DNA of 24,875 bases, from the NCBI GenBank assembly GCA_017538465.1, contig JAFYIW010000348.1, positions 1 through 24,875 on the forward strand, written 5' to 3'. The notes below the pieces were generated by a model, which searched no databases, was not told the DNA's origin, and saw only the letters and a program-made list of their open reading frames with translations. Shown here piece by piece: positions 7,687-14,819 of the stretch (its first letter is position 1; each line of letters begins with the position of its first letter). Source of the stretch: Victivallales bacterium (GTDB lineage: Bacteria; Verrucomicrobiota; Lentisphaeria; Oligosphaerales; Oligosphaeraceae). The translations under genes and the position numbers were made by a program.

Positions 7687-7773
7687 TGGTACCAGAGAAA
7701 GGACTTGAACCTTCACGGGCGTAAGCCCACTGCGACCTGAACGCAGCGCGTCTGCCAATTCCGCCACTCTGGC
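7687..7773 (-). tRNA. tRNA-Leu (anticodon CAG)
   Basis: On the minus strand the acceptor stem is GCCAGAG with CTCTGGT (one G-U pair at the end), followed by discriminator A and an encoded CCA (7687-7689). The anticodon arm is CTGCG-TTCAGGT-CGCAG, with anticodon CAG. The long variable arm (GGGC-TTAC-GCCC) and the T-loop TTCAAGT fit tRNA-Leu. The first ~23 bases are identical in type to the neighbouring tRNA-Leu(UAG), consistent with a shared origin. Confidence 0.95.
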
Positions 7774-7795
7774 ATCTTCGATTGTCAATGCGCTT

Positions 7796-7823
7796 ACTTT
7801 AATAGACGATTCCACGTTGTCAA
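7796..7823 (-). promoter_or_regulatory. Candidate sigma-70 promoter of tRNA-Leu(CAG)
   Basis: The minus strand has a perfect TTGACA (7818-7823), a 16-bp spacer and TAAAGT (7796-7801, four of six matches to TATAAT). This places transcription start about 15 bp before the tRNA 5' end. The remaining bases up to the gene at 7921 show no other clear element. Confidence 0.5.
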
Positions 7824-7920
7824 ATCCCAAAGGAAATTTTTTTGTCAATTCGTGTCGCCCGGCTAGTGGAATCATCCGTGCTGCGGCTTGAGATAAATAA
7901 CCCGACTACCTTTAAGTTTC

Positions 7921-10083
7921 ATGAAGCATCTCGTTCGCCTTCTGCTTTGCGCCTTCTGTTTTGCGGCGTCCGTCGTCTCTGCCGAAATCATCCGGGATAT
8001 CCGGTTTGACGGACGGCCGCTGAAGGAACAGGGCGTGGAAGCGAAAAAGGACTACGGGGATCATCGTGGCATTGTCACCCAACTGCCGGCGGTCGCCGTG
8101 GAGGGCGCTGCTGTACAACCATGGCTCCTCTTCAATCCGGGTGATCGCAGCTGGACAGCGCTGGTGACGGACCTGGAGGGGCTGAAACTTCCCGCCGGCA
8201 CGCGCATCCGCCTGACCGTCTGGGTGAAAAGCAATCGTCCCGGCTATGTCCGAGTCGCGCTCTCCGAGGGCGTCTCCTACGGCGGGGACTGCCGTCTTTT
8301 GTCGCGTGGGCAGGGGATGTTTCCGTATGTGCGCCAGGCGCTGATTCTGGAACGGACGCTGGTGGAGGAAAGCGAGCTGCTCTCGGCGGCGGTGGGCATC
8401 GACTACCAAAGCGCGGGTGCCTGGGCGGCGGTGGACCGCATTTGCGTGGAGACGCTGATGAACGACGAGCTGGTCTCGCCCGGCGCCATCCCCGCCACGG
8501 ACTATCCGGAGCTTCTCATCACTTCAGAGCAGGCGTCAATTGTCGCGGCGGAAGTCGAAAGGCAACTGACGATTACGCAGAAGGAAATCGCGGCGCTGGA
8601 GGCGGCGGGCTTTGCCGAGCACGAGAGCGTCGTGCGTCGCCGCGAGGCCACGCGCCGGCTGGAGGATTTCCTGTCCGGTCGGCAATCCTCCATTAACCTG
8701 CTTGAGGTGGAACAGCAGTGGTTTGCGGATGCGGTGCAGCTTCAGCTTCAGCCCGAGTTGTTCGATTTCACCCAGAAGAGCATGCTGTTGCCGGAGAGTT
8801 CGACGCTCTGGAATGCGCGCGCGCCGCAGGGCGGGCATGACGGCGCGGTACTGCTGGTCTCCAATCAAAGTTGCCAGCCGCTGACCTACCAGCTTACGTT
8901 GCAGGGGGAACTCTGCCAGGCTCTCCGCTTCCGGAAACTGGCATGGGTGAATGAGCGGGCGGATTGCGCCGTGGAGACGGCGATGGACACGCTCCAGGAG
9001 ATCCCGTCCGAGGCCATCCAGGCATACGCGCTGGAATTCCGCGCCGGCGAATTGCCGCCGGGCACCTACGAGGGCGAGGTCGTGCTTACGCCACTGGGGG
9101 ATCGTTACCCTGTTCGGACGGCCAAATTGAGCTTCACCGTGCTGCCTTGGCGGATGTCCGCCCAGATGCCGGTGCGGACCTTCCTCTTCGACTATGGACA
9201 CGCCCTGCGGCCGGAGATGGCCCCGCTGATGAAGGAAGGGCGGCTTAACACCATCCAGTTTAATCTGGACGGCCGTGACCTCTCGCGAATCGCGAAATAC
9301 ACGCGCCAGATCGAGGCGGCCGGGCTGCGTGAAGGGTGCTTCGCCTACATCGAGGAGTGGTTCACCCGCGAGGAGGGTTGGCACGAAAAGGACGACGAGT
9401 GGCTTGACCAGCTCTGCGCCGAGATGGAGCGCAACGGCTGGGACTACGACGAGTGGTGCCTGCACATCTTCGACGAGGTCTTCGGCGACCTCTTCCTCGA
9501 GTGCGCCAAGGCCATCAAGGCCCATAATCCGAAGGTCCAGATCTTCTCGGACATGCTGGTGACCGACCTGGAGGTCCTGGAGCGCTTCAATCCCTACCTG
9601 GATTTCTATTGTCCGCACATCCGCACGCAGTTTCCGCCAGAGCGTGCCAATTACCAGAAGGCAATCGACTACATCTACGCCTCCGGGCATCCCGTCTGGC
9701 TCTACGACTGCGATTCCTGCGCCGTGCATCCCCTCGACATCGCCCGCGCCATCTCCTGGCGTGCTTGGCTGGACGGGGCGAAGGGCATCACCTACTGGGC
9801 ATTGATTGCCAGTCGGTTGCGAGCTCCAGAGGCGGGCGTGGAGAACTGGGGAATGACCTATCCCCTCGGAGGGAAATGGGTGCCCAGCCGTCGGCTCCTG
9901 ATGTATTTCGCCGGTCTGGAAGACTACCTTCTGCTGGAACGGGCCGCCGAACTCCAGCCTGAGCGCACGCGCGAAATCGCCCAGCGAGTCGTGGATGCCT
10001 TCTCCTACGGACAAAACACGATGTGCCAGGCGCACTACGCCGCCCGACAAGAACTGCTGGATATCATCGAGGCTGCCCAATAG
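7921..10083 (+). CDS. Secreted DUF4091/GH123-like glycosidase-type protein
   Basis: This 720-residue protein has a signal peptide (MKHLVRLLLCAFCFAASVVSA). Residues ~25-190 look like a carbohydrate-binding or jelly-roll type module, followed by a helical stretch (~205-255). A beta-sandwich includes LPPGTYEGEVVLTP, a phrase characteristic of the region before DUF4091/GH123 barrels. The TIM-barrel part carries CLHIFDEVFGD, with an adjacent Asp518-Glu519 pair as used in GH123; CPHIRTQFPPER; GHPVWLYDCDS; and ISWRAWLDGAKGITYWAL. It ends with a GLEDYLLLERA helix typical of DUF4091 proteins. GH123 members are beta-N-acetylgalactosaminidases with substrate-assisted catalysis, but DUF4091 is broader, so I would not fix the substrate. 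It is probably periplasmic or extracellular. It precedes the three DEP genes by ~140 bp with a hairpin in between, so it may be a separate transcript. No clear Shine-Dalgarno sequence precedes the ATG. Confidence 0.75.
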   Translation: MKHLVRLLLCAFCFAASVVSAEIIRDIRFDGRPLKEQGVEAKKDYGDHRGIVTQLPAVAVEGAAVQPWLLFNPGDRSWTALVTDLEGLKLPAGTRIRLTVWVKSNRPGYVRVALSEGVSYGGDCRLLSRGQGMFPYVRQALILERTLVEESELLSAAVGIDYQSAGAWAAVDRICVETLMNDELVSPGAIPATDYPELLITSEQASIVAAEVERQLTITQKEIAALEAAGFAEHESVVRRREATRRLEDFLSGRQSSINLLEVEQQWFADAVQLQLQPELFDFTQKSMLLPESSTLWNARAPQGGHDGAVLLVSNQSCQPLTYQLTLQGELCQALRFRKLAWVNERADCAVETAMDTLQEIPSEAIQAYALEFRAGELPPGTYEGEVVLTPLGDRYPVRTAKLSFTVLPWRMSAQMPVRTFLFDYGHALRPEMAPLMKEGRLNTIQFNLDGRDLSRIAKYTRQIEAAGLREGCFAYIEEWFTREEGWHEKDDEWLDQLCAEMERNGWDYDEWCLHIFDEVFGDLFLECAKAIKAHNPKVQIFSDMLVTDLEVLERFNPYLDFYCPHIRTQFPPERANYQKAIDYIYASGHPVWLYDCDSCAVHPLDIARAISWRAWLDGAKGITYWALIASRLRAPEAGVENWGMTYPLGGKWVPSRRLLMYFAGLEDYLLLERAAELQPERTREIAQRVVDAFSYGQNTMCQAHYAARQELLDIIEAAQ

Positions 10084-10116
10084 TCGCCCGTTTCCTGCGC
10101 CTGTGCCCGTTCTGTG

Positions 10117-10136
10117 CCCGCGCCTTCTTGCGCGGG
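10117..10136 (+). terminator. GC-rich hairpin after the DUF4091-like gene
   Basis: CCCGCGC (10117-10123) and GCGCGGG (10130-10136) are perfect inverted copies around a 6-base loop, about 35 bp after the stop codon. The tail TTCATTGT is only moderately T-rich, so this is a possible but not certain terminator. Confidence 0.45.
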
Positions 10137-10145
10137 TTCATTGTC

Positions 10146-10157
10146 GGCGAAATCGCC
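10146..10157. promoter_or_regulatory. Short palindrome in the leader of the DEP array (possible operator)
   Basis: GGCGA-AA-TCGCC is a perfect 5+5 inverted repeat. It lies just after a TTGTCG (10141-10146) and before a TATATT (10167-10172). These could be promoter boxes, but their 20-bp spacing is too long for a standard promoter. Function is speculative. Confidence 0.2.
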
Positions 10158-10212
10158 AAACGGCTCTATATTAGAAATGATTTCTTTGGTTTGTGTTCTC
10201 AACCCCTAACTT

Positions 10213-10220
10213 GAGGTGAT
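10213..10220 (+). promoter_or_regulatory. Near-perfect Shine-Dalgarno deciding the start of the first DEP-array gene
   Basis: GAGGTGAT matches eight consecutive bases of the anti-Shine-Dalgarno complement. Two ATG codons follow back to back at 10221 and 10224. The GAGG core is 4 bases from the first and 7 from the second, so 10224 is the better-spaced start. Confidence 0.6.
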
Positions 10221-10223
10221 ATG

Positions 10224-11513
10224 ATGCGAAAAACCTTCTGGGCGGCAGCGTGCGTCTGCCTGTTGTCAACCTTTCTTTGGGCTGGGGAAGGCTCGGTCTC
10301 GGCGAAGCTGCTTGGCCTGAACGATGACCAGTTCCCGATTCTGGCGTGGGGCGGAATTACCCTCGAGCCGCTGGTGCGCCAGCCGGAATACTACCGCGAG
10401 ATGAAGGCGTGCGGCTTTACCATCGCATGCACGGCCTACAATGACGCGCAGATTGACGCGGCCCGCGAGGCGGGAATGAAGGTCCTCTTGGGAAACAGCG
10501 CCTTCGGCAACCGCGACTGGATGAAGCCCGATCCCGTTGGCTGGGCGGCGGACTTCGCGCCCTTCGCCGAAAAGTACAAGGACGACCCCGCCGTCGCCGG
10601 CTTCTATGTCAAGGACGAGCCGCAGACGACCGAGCTGGACGGCCTGGTCCCGATGGCGCAGACCATCCTGGACCAGAGCGGCAAACTCCCCTACATCAAT
10701 CTCTATCCCCTCTCGGCGAACATCACGCACTTCCTGCCGCTGACCTATGCCGAACACGTCGAGAAGTATATGCGCGAGAACCCCTCGCCGGTTGCCAGCT
10801 TCGACCAGTATGTCTTCTTCGAGGACGGGCAGATTCGCGAGACCTTCTACACCAACTTCAAGATCTTCCGCGACGCCGCGCTGAAATACGACAAGGAGTG
10901 GTGGTATATCGGCCTTTCCATCGCCCACCGCCACTATGCGGTGCCCACCTACGCGCAGATGAACCTGGCCGCCTTCGCCGCGCTGGCGTACGGTGCCCGT
11001 GGCATCAGCTGGTTTAAGTACTCCGACATCGGCCGCCCCGGCTGGTGGGCGGCCCCGCTCACCCCCTTCGGCGAAAAGACGCCCGTCTGGTTTGCGCTCC
11101 AGCGCGTGAACCGCTCCATCCAGAACTACGCATACGTCCTCAACCACCTCAAGAGCGACCGCGTGTACCACTTCATCACTCCCGCCACCAACAACCCCGA
11201 GCGCTCCGACGGACCGGACGCCGACAGCCTGATTTCCAGCGTGGTCAATATCGGCAAGGACCCCTTCCGCACCGGCGGCAACTGGATTGTCGGCGAATTC
11301 ACCCACGACCAGACTGGCGACCGCTACATGATCGTGGTCAACAAGGACCTCGACCGCACCTCGGAGTTCATCCCCGTGTGGCGAGATGGCAAGAAGCCCA
11401 AGGAGGTCCGCTACATCCAGGAGGCCAGCCACAACGAGACGCCTTTCGGACGCAGCACCGACTCCGACATCCTGGAGCCCGGCGGCTCCGTAATCCTCCA
11501 CCTCATCTACTAA
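10224..11513 (+). CDS. Secreted TIM-barrel 'DEP' glycosidase-like protein, array copy 1
   Basis: This 429-residue protein begins with a signal peptide (MRKTFWAAACVCLLSTFLWA). Family motifs in order: FPILAWGG; REMKACGFTIACTAYN; AGFYVKDEP (Asp131-Glu132-Pro133, candidate acid/base region); SFDQYVFFEDGQIRETF; WWYIGLSIAHRHYAVPT; AALAYGARGISWFKY; TPVWFALQRVNRSIQNYAYVLNHL; and a C-terminal beta region with VGEFTHDQTGDRYMIVVNKDL. The domain layout suggests a clan GH-A-like barrel plus a small beta-sandwich. I cannot point to the usual strand-7 nucleophile Glu, so enzymatic function is inferred only from the fold-like pattern. It is the first of three same-strand genes spaced 27 and 21 bp apart, so an operon is very likely. 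Unlike copies 2 and 3, it has an extra insertion (NIGKDPFRTGG) before the VGEFTH motif. Confidence 0.72.
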   Translation: MRKTFWAAACVCLLSTFLWAGEGSVSAKLLGLNDDQFPILAWGGITLEPLVRQPEYYREMKACGFTIACTAYNDAQIDAAREAGMKVLLGNSAFGNRDWMKPDPVGWAADFAPFAEKYKDDPAVAGFYVKDEPQTTELDGLVPMAQTILDQSGKLPYINLYPLSANITHFLPLTYAEHVEKYMRENPSPVASFDQYVFFEDGQIRETFYTNFKIFRDAALKYDKEWWYIGLSIAHRHYAVPTYAQMNLAAFAALAYGARGISWFKYSDIGRPGWWAAPLTPFGEKTPVWFALQRVNRSIQNYAYVLNHLKSDRVYHFITPATNNPERSDGPDADSLISSVVNIGKDPFRTGGNWIVGEFTHDQTGDRYMIVVNKDLDRTSEFIPVWRDGKKPKEVRYIQEASHNETPFGRSTDSDILEPGGSVILHLIY

Positions 11514-11540
11514 CCACCAACGCGATAGGAGACCAAGCAA

Positions 11541-12815
11541 ATGAAACGACTCTTTCTGACGATTCTCTGCCTCGCGCTGGCAGCCCAATTCCTCCACGCC
11601 GCCGACGAGCTCCTCTTCCCCATCCTGGGCTGGGGCGTGATGGGCAATGCACATCATATTGAAAAGACCCCCGGTCTTCCCTATGACCACGACCCCGAAC
11701 TCTACCGCGAGATGAAGGACTGCGGGTTCTCCATCGCCGGCTTCGCCCACCGCGCCGAGCAGGTCGCCGCCGCCAAGGAGGCGGGCGTGAAGGTCTTCTG
11801 GTATGACGATCCCATCTGCAACCAGGACTGGGCGAACCTCGACCTCGAGAGGTTCCGCAACGACTTCATCAGAATCAACGAGCAGTGGAAAGACGAGCCG
11901 ACGGTCTGCGGATACTACCTCCAGGACGAGCCACGCGCCGCCGCGCTGGACAACCTGGCCGCCGCCTGCCAGATCGTCCGCGAGGTCGCCCCGGACAAGG
12001 ACCCCTACGTGAATCTCTTCTCCAGCAGCACGCAGCTCTACAACTACGCGCCTCTTACCTACGAAGCGTATGTGGAGAAGGTGATGGAGGGCAATCCCGC
12101 CCCCAACACCGGCTACGACCAGTATGTCTTCTACGAGGACAACCATGTGCGCGAGACGCTCTTCGGCTGCTGCGAGGTCTTCCGGAAACTCTCGCTCAAG
12201 CACAACAAGTCGTGGTGGTACTGCGGACTCTCCATCGCTCACCGCAACTACGCGGTGCCTACTTACGAACAGCTTAGCCTGGCGGCCTGGAGCGCAATCG
12301 CCTATGGTGCGAAAGGCCTGGCATGGTTCACCTACTTCGACTCCAATCGCACCGGCTGGCACTCCGCGCCGCTGAACGCCTACGGCGACCGCACCCCCAC
12401 CTGGTATCATCTCAAGCAGGTCAACCGCAGCGTCCAGAGTCAGGCGTCGGTTCTGCTGAAGCTGCGCAACGACCGCACCTACCATTTCGGCTCCACCGTT
12501 CCGGAATCCTCCGAACGCGTGAATGGCCCGGACGAGGGCAGCCTGATTTCCGGCGTGCTCAACGGCACCCACTGGCTGGTCGGCGAATTCACCCACGAGG
12601 AGACCGGCGAGCGCTATCTGGTGGTGGTCAACAAGGACATGACACACGCCAACGAGTTCATCCCCGTGTGGCGCGAGGGAAAGAAGCCCTTGAAAGTGAT
12701 GGTGAGGCTCAACCAGCTCAACCCCAGCGAAATCCCCTTCAACCGCACGCCCAACGACACCAACATCTTCGAGCCGGGTGGCGCGGCGGTCCTCCACCTC
12801 ATCTATGAAAAGTAA
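11541..12815 (+). CDS. Secreted TIM-barrel 'DEP' glycosidase-like protein, array copy 2
   Basis: This 424-residue protein begins with a signal peptide (MKRLFLTILCLALAAQFLHA). It is preceded by AGGAG (11527-11531), nine bases from the ATG, and starts 27 bp after copy 1. Shared motifs: LFPILGWGV; REMKDCGFSIAGFA; CGYYLQDEP (Asp129-Glu130-Pro131); GYDQYVFYEDNHVRETL; WWYCGLSIAHRNYAVPT; AIAYGAKGLAWFTYFD; APLNAYGDRTPTWYHLKQVNR; and VGEFTHEETGERYLVVVNKD. It differs from copies 1 and 3 by a longer segment after the first motif (MGNAHHIEKTPGLPYDHD), which could alter the substrate-binding face. It is likely exported and co-transcribed with its paralogues. The products may have related but distinct specificities; this is inference. 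Confidence 0.72.
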   Translation: MKRLFLTILCLALAAQFLHAADELLFPILGWGVMGNAHHIEKTPGLPYDHDPELYREMKDCGFSIAGFAHRAEQVAAAKEAGVKVFWYDDPICNQDWANLDLERFRNDFIRINEQWKDEPTVCGYYLQDEPRAAALDNLAAACQIVREVAPDKDPYVNLFSSSTQLYNYAPLTYEAYVEKVMEGNPAPNTGYDQYVFYEDNHVRETLFGCCEVFRKLSLKHNKSWWYCGLSIAHRNYAVPTYEQLSLAAWSAIAYGAKGLAWFTYFDSNRTGWHSAPLNAYGDRTPTWYHLKQVNRSVQSQASVLLKLRNDRTYHFGSTVPESSERVNGPDEGSLISGVLNGTHWLVGEFTHEETGERYLVVVNKDMTHANEFIPVWREGKKPLKVMVRLNQLNPSEIPFNRTPNDTNIFEPGGAAVLHLIYEK

Positions 12816-12836
12816 CGCTTACAGGAGGAAACACTG

Positions 12837-14075
12837 ATGAAAAAACTCATCCTGACCATTATGTTCTGCCTGGGCGCTACGCTTTTCGCAGTCGAACCCA
12901 ATCAGTTCCCCATCCTGGGCTGGGGCGTCCTTGACTATCTCCCGGAACATTCCAAGACGCCTGAGTTCTACGAGGAGATGAAGGAGTGCGGATTCACCAT
13001 CGCCGGATTCGCCTCCAATGATGCGCAGGTGGCCGCCGCTAGGCAGGCCGGAATGCAGGTCATCATCTGGCATCGCGACATCGCCGCCGTGGACTTCCGC
13101 CACCCCGATGCCGACGCCTGGCGCGAGAAGGTCAAGGCCGTCGTGGACAAATACGCCGACGAACCCGCCGTCTGGGGATATTACGTCAAGGACGAACCGG
13201 AACTGGCGGACATGGAGGGCGTCGCCATCATGTGCCAGCTCATCCGCGAACTGGCGCCTGGCAAGGAGCCCTACGCGAACCTCTATCCGCCCAGCGCCAA
13301 CCCGAACCACTGGGCACCGCTGGACTTCGAGGGCTATGTCGAGAAGGCGATGACGGAATTCGCCTCGAAGGCGGTCGGCTACGACCAGTATGTCTTCTAC
13401 GAGGACGGCAATGTCCGCGAGACGATGCAGAAGGGCTACAAGGTCTCCCGCGAGAAGGCGCTGGCCGCCGGCAAGGAGTGGTGGTATTGCGGACTCTCGA
13501 TTGCACACCGCACCTACGCGGTGCCGACCTTCCCGCAGCTCAACATGGCGGCCTTCAGCGCGCTGGCCTACGGCGCACGCGGGCTGGCGTGGTTCACCTA
13601 CCTCGACACGCGGATGCAGGGCTGGCATGACGCGCCGCTCAACGCCTACGGCGAGCGTACCCCGACCTGGTGGGCGCTCAAGCGCGTGAACCGCGACATC
13701 CAGGGACTCGCGCCTATCCTGAACCACCTCAAGAGCGACCGCGTCTATCACTTCGGCGACACCGTCCCCGGCTCAGCCGAACGCCTCAACGGCCCCGATG
13801 GAGGAAGCCTAATCTCCGGGATGCTCCTCTCCAGCCACTGGCTGATCGGCGAGTTTACCCATGACGAGACTGGCGACCGCTACCTGATCGTGGTGAACAA
13901 GGACACGACGCATACCAACGAGTTCCTCCCGCAGTGGCGGGACGGCAAGGTGCCCGCGCAGGTCAACTACGTCTTCACCGTCTTCCCCAACCGGGAGTGC
14001 GGAATCAACCGCAAGCCCAACGACAACAACATCTTCGAGGCCGGCGCCGCCGCGCTCCTGCACCTTCACTACTAG
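12837..14075 (+). CDS. Secreted TIM-barrel 'DEP' glycosidase-like protein, array copy 3
   Basis: This 412-residue protein begins with a signal peptide (MKKLILTIMFCLGATLFAVE region). A strong AGGAGG (12823-12828) lies eight bases before the ATG, 21 bp after copy 2. Motifs: QFPILGWGV; EEMKECGFTIAGFAS; WGYYVKDEP (Asp119-Glu120-Pro121); GYDQYVFYEDGNVRETM; WWYCGLSIAHRTYAVPT; ALAYGARGLAWFTYLD; APLNAYGERTPTWWALKRVNRDIQ; and IGEFTHDETGDRYLIVVNKD. It is the shortest and most compact of the four family members and could serve as the reference for the domain. It is followed after 44 bp by a glycosyltransferase gene, with a heptamer repeat in the gap, so transcription may or may not continue. Confidence 0.72.
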   Translation: MKKLILTIMFCLGATLFAVEPNQFPILGWGVLDYLPEHSKTPEFYEEMKECGFTIAGFASNDAQVAAARQAGMQVIIWHRDIAAVDFRHPDADAWREKVKAVVDKYADEPAVWGYYVKDEPELADMEGVAIMCQLIRELAPGKEPYANLYPPSANPNHWAPLDFEGYVEKAMTEFASKAVGYDQYVFYEDGNVRETMQKGYKVSREKALAAGKEWWYCGLSIAHRTYAVPTFPQLNMAAFSALAYGARGLAWFTYLDTRMQGWHDAPLNAYGERTPTWWALKRVNRDIQGLAPILNHLKSDRVYHFGDTVPGSAERLNGPDGGSLISGMLLSSHWLIGEFTHDETGDRYLIVVNKDTTHTNEFLPQWRDGKVPAQVNYVFTVFPNRECGINRKPNDNNIFEAGAAALLHLHY

Positions 14076-14078
14076 TCT

Positions 14079-14106
14079 AAAGTCGAAAGGTTAAAGGTAA
14101 AAGTTT
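14079..14106. repeat. Heptamer tandem repeat between DEP copy 3 and the GT2 gene
   Basis: Four degenerate 7-bp units read AAAGTCG, AAAGGTT, AAAGGTA, AAAGTTT. The complementary strand gives ACCTTT-type heptamers, resembling the ACCTCTC heptamers inside the MGH1 gene at 4246-4280. It fills most of the 44-bp gap. No terminator hairpin is seen there. Confidence 0.7.
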
Positions 14107-14119
14107 AAGAATCCAATCA

Positions 14120-14809
14120 ATGCCAAGCAATCCCTTCATCGTGATTCCCTGCTACCGCGAGGACCCGGCGGTCGTGCGGCGCACGGTGGAGGGCATTGTC
14201 GGGGGGGCCTGGAAGATTGTGCTGGTGGATGACGGCTCGCCGGAGAAGCTTGTCCTGAATTGTCCAGAATTGTCTCAAAAAGTCACAATTCTGCGTCATC
14301 CCGTGAATCGCGGGCAGGGCGCGGCGTTGCAGACGGGCGCGGACTACGCGGTGCGCCATGGCGCAGATGCCGTGGTGCACTTTGACGCGGATGGCCAGCA
14401 CGACCCGCAGGACATCCCGCGCTTCCTTGCGGCACTGGATGCAGGAGACTGCGACATCGTTCTGGGGTCGAGATTCCTGCGTCCAGAGGATCTGGCTGCT
14501 ATTCCTGCCGGCCGCCGGCGGTTGCTTCGTCTGGCGCGTTTCGTGGAGACTTGCCTGACGGGGCTGGAGTTGACGGATGTCCACAATGGCTTTCGGGCGT
14601 TGGGGCCGCGCGCGCTGGCGGTCATTCGCATCCGCGAGGATCGCATGGCGCACGCCAGCGAGATTCTGATGCAGGTGGCACGAAAGCATCTTCGCTGGAA
14701 GGAACTGCCCACGCACATCGTCTATAGCGAGTATTCCTCCTCCAAGGGGCAGAAGGTCGGGAACGCTTTCAATATCCTTTGGGATCTTTTGCTGGGGAAA
14801 TGGCTGTGA
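14120..14809 (+). CDS. Family 2 glycosyltransferase (polyprenyl-phosphate sugar synthase type)
   Basis: This 229-residue protein is a GT-A fold family 2 glycosyltransferase. VIPCYRED (8-15) begins the nucleotide-binding fold, VDDGS (36-40) is the first acidic motif, NRGQGAALQTGADYA (63-77) is typical of the DPM1-like branch, and HFDADGQHDP (88-96) is the metal-binding DxD region. Next come GSRF and HNGFRALG, which in this branch contact the acceptor. No membrane segment follows, so it is a short soluble or peripheral form, like dolichol/undecaprenyl-phosphate mannose or glucose synthases without a GtrA tail. It would transfer a sugar from a nucleotide donor to a lipid phosphate at the inner membrane face. 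An AT-rich repeat and palindrome (14251-14293) lies inside the gene. The exonuclease gene follows after 10 bp. No good Shine-Dalgarno sequence precedes the start. Confidence 0.85.
   Translation: MPSNPFIVIPCYREDPAVVRRTVEGIVGGAWKIVLVDDGSPEKLVLNCPELSQKVTILRHPVNRGQGAALQTGADYAVRHGADAVVHFDADGQHDPQDIPRFLAALDAGDCDIVLGSRFLRPEDLAAIPAGRRRLLRLARFVETCLTGLELTDVHNGFRALGPRALAVIRIREDRMAHASEILMQVARKHLRWKELPTHIVYSEYSSSKGQKVGNAFNILWDLLLGKWL
14251..14293. repeat. AT-rich 10-mer repeat plus 9-bp palindrome inside the GT2 gene
   Basis: TGTCCTGAAT (14251-14260) is followed directly by TGTCCAGAAT (14261-14270) and then TGTC. CAGAATTGT (14265-14273) and ACAATTCTG (14285-14293) form a perfect 9-bp inverted repeat with an 11-base loop. 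The stretch encodes residues ~44-58, just after the DDGS motif, and is lower in GC than its surroundings. Confidence 0.75.
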
Positions 14810-14819
14810 GGATGGCGCT

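Noticed and set aside
8536..10080. A 514-codon minus-strand open frame opposite the DUF4091-like gene
   Set aside because: Shadow frame with no domain signal.
10102..10120. Direct repeat CTGTGCCCG before the GC-rich hairpin
   Set aside because: Only two 9-bp copies with no further copies or flanking mobile-element features.
10266..12797. An 843-codon open frame on the minus strand spanning DEP copies 1 and 2
   Set aside because: It is antisense to two genes with clear signal peptides, ribosome-binding sites and conserved motifs. Its translation is low-complexity and unlike any family I know. High GC and codon bias leave this frame open by chance.
1100..14228. Several GCTGGTGG octamers (for example 1100, 7310, 8358, 11041, 14221), identical to E. 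coli Chi
   Set aside because: Chi sequences differ between species, and this octamer arises readily from Leu-Val codons in GC-rich genes, so it cannot be linked to the local RecBCD from this window.
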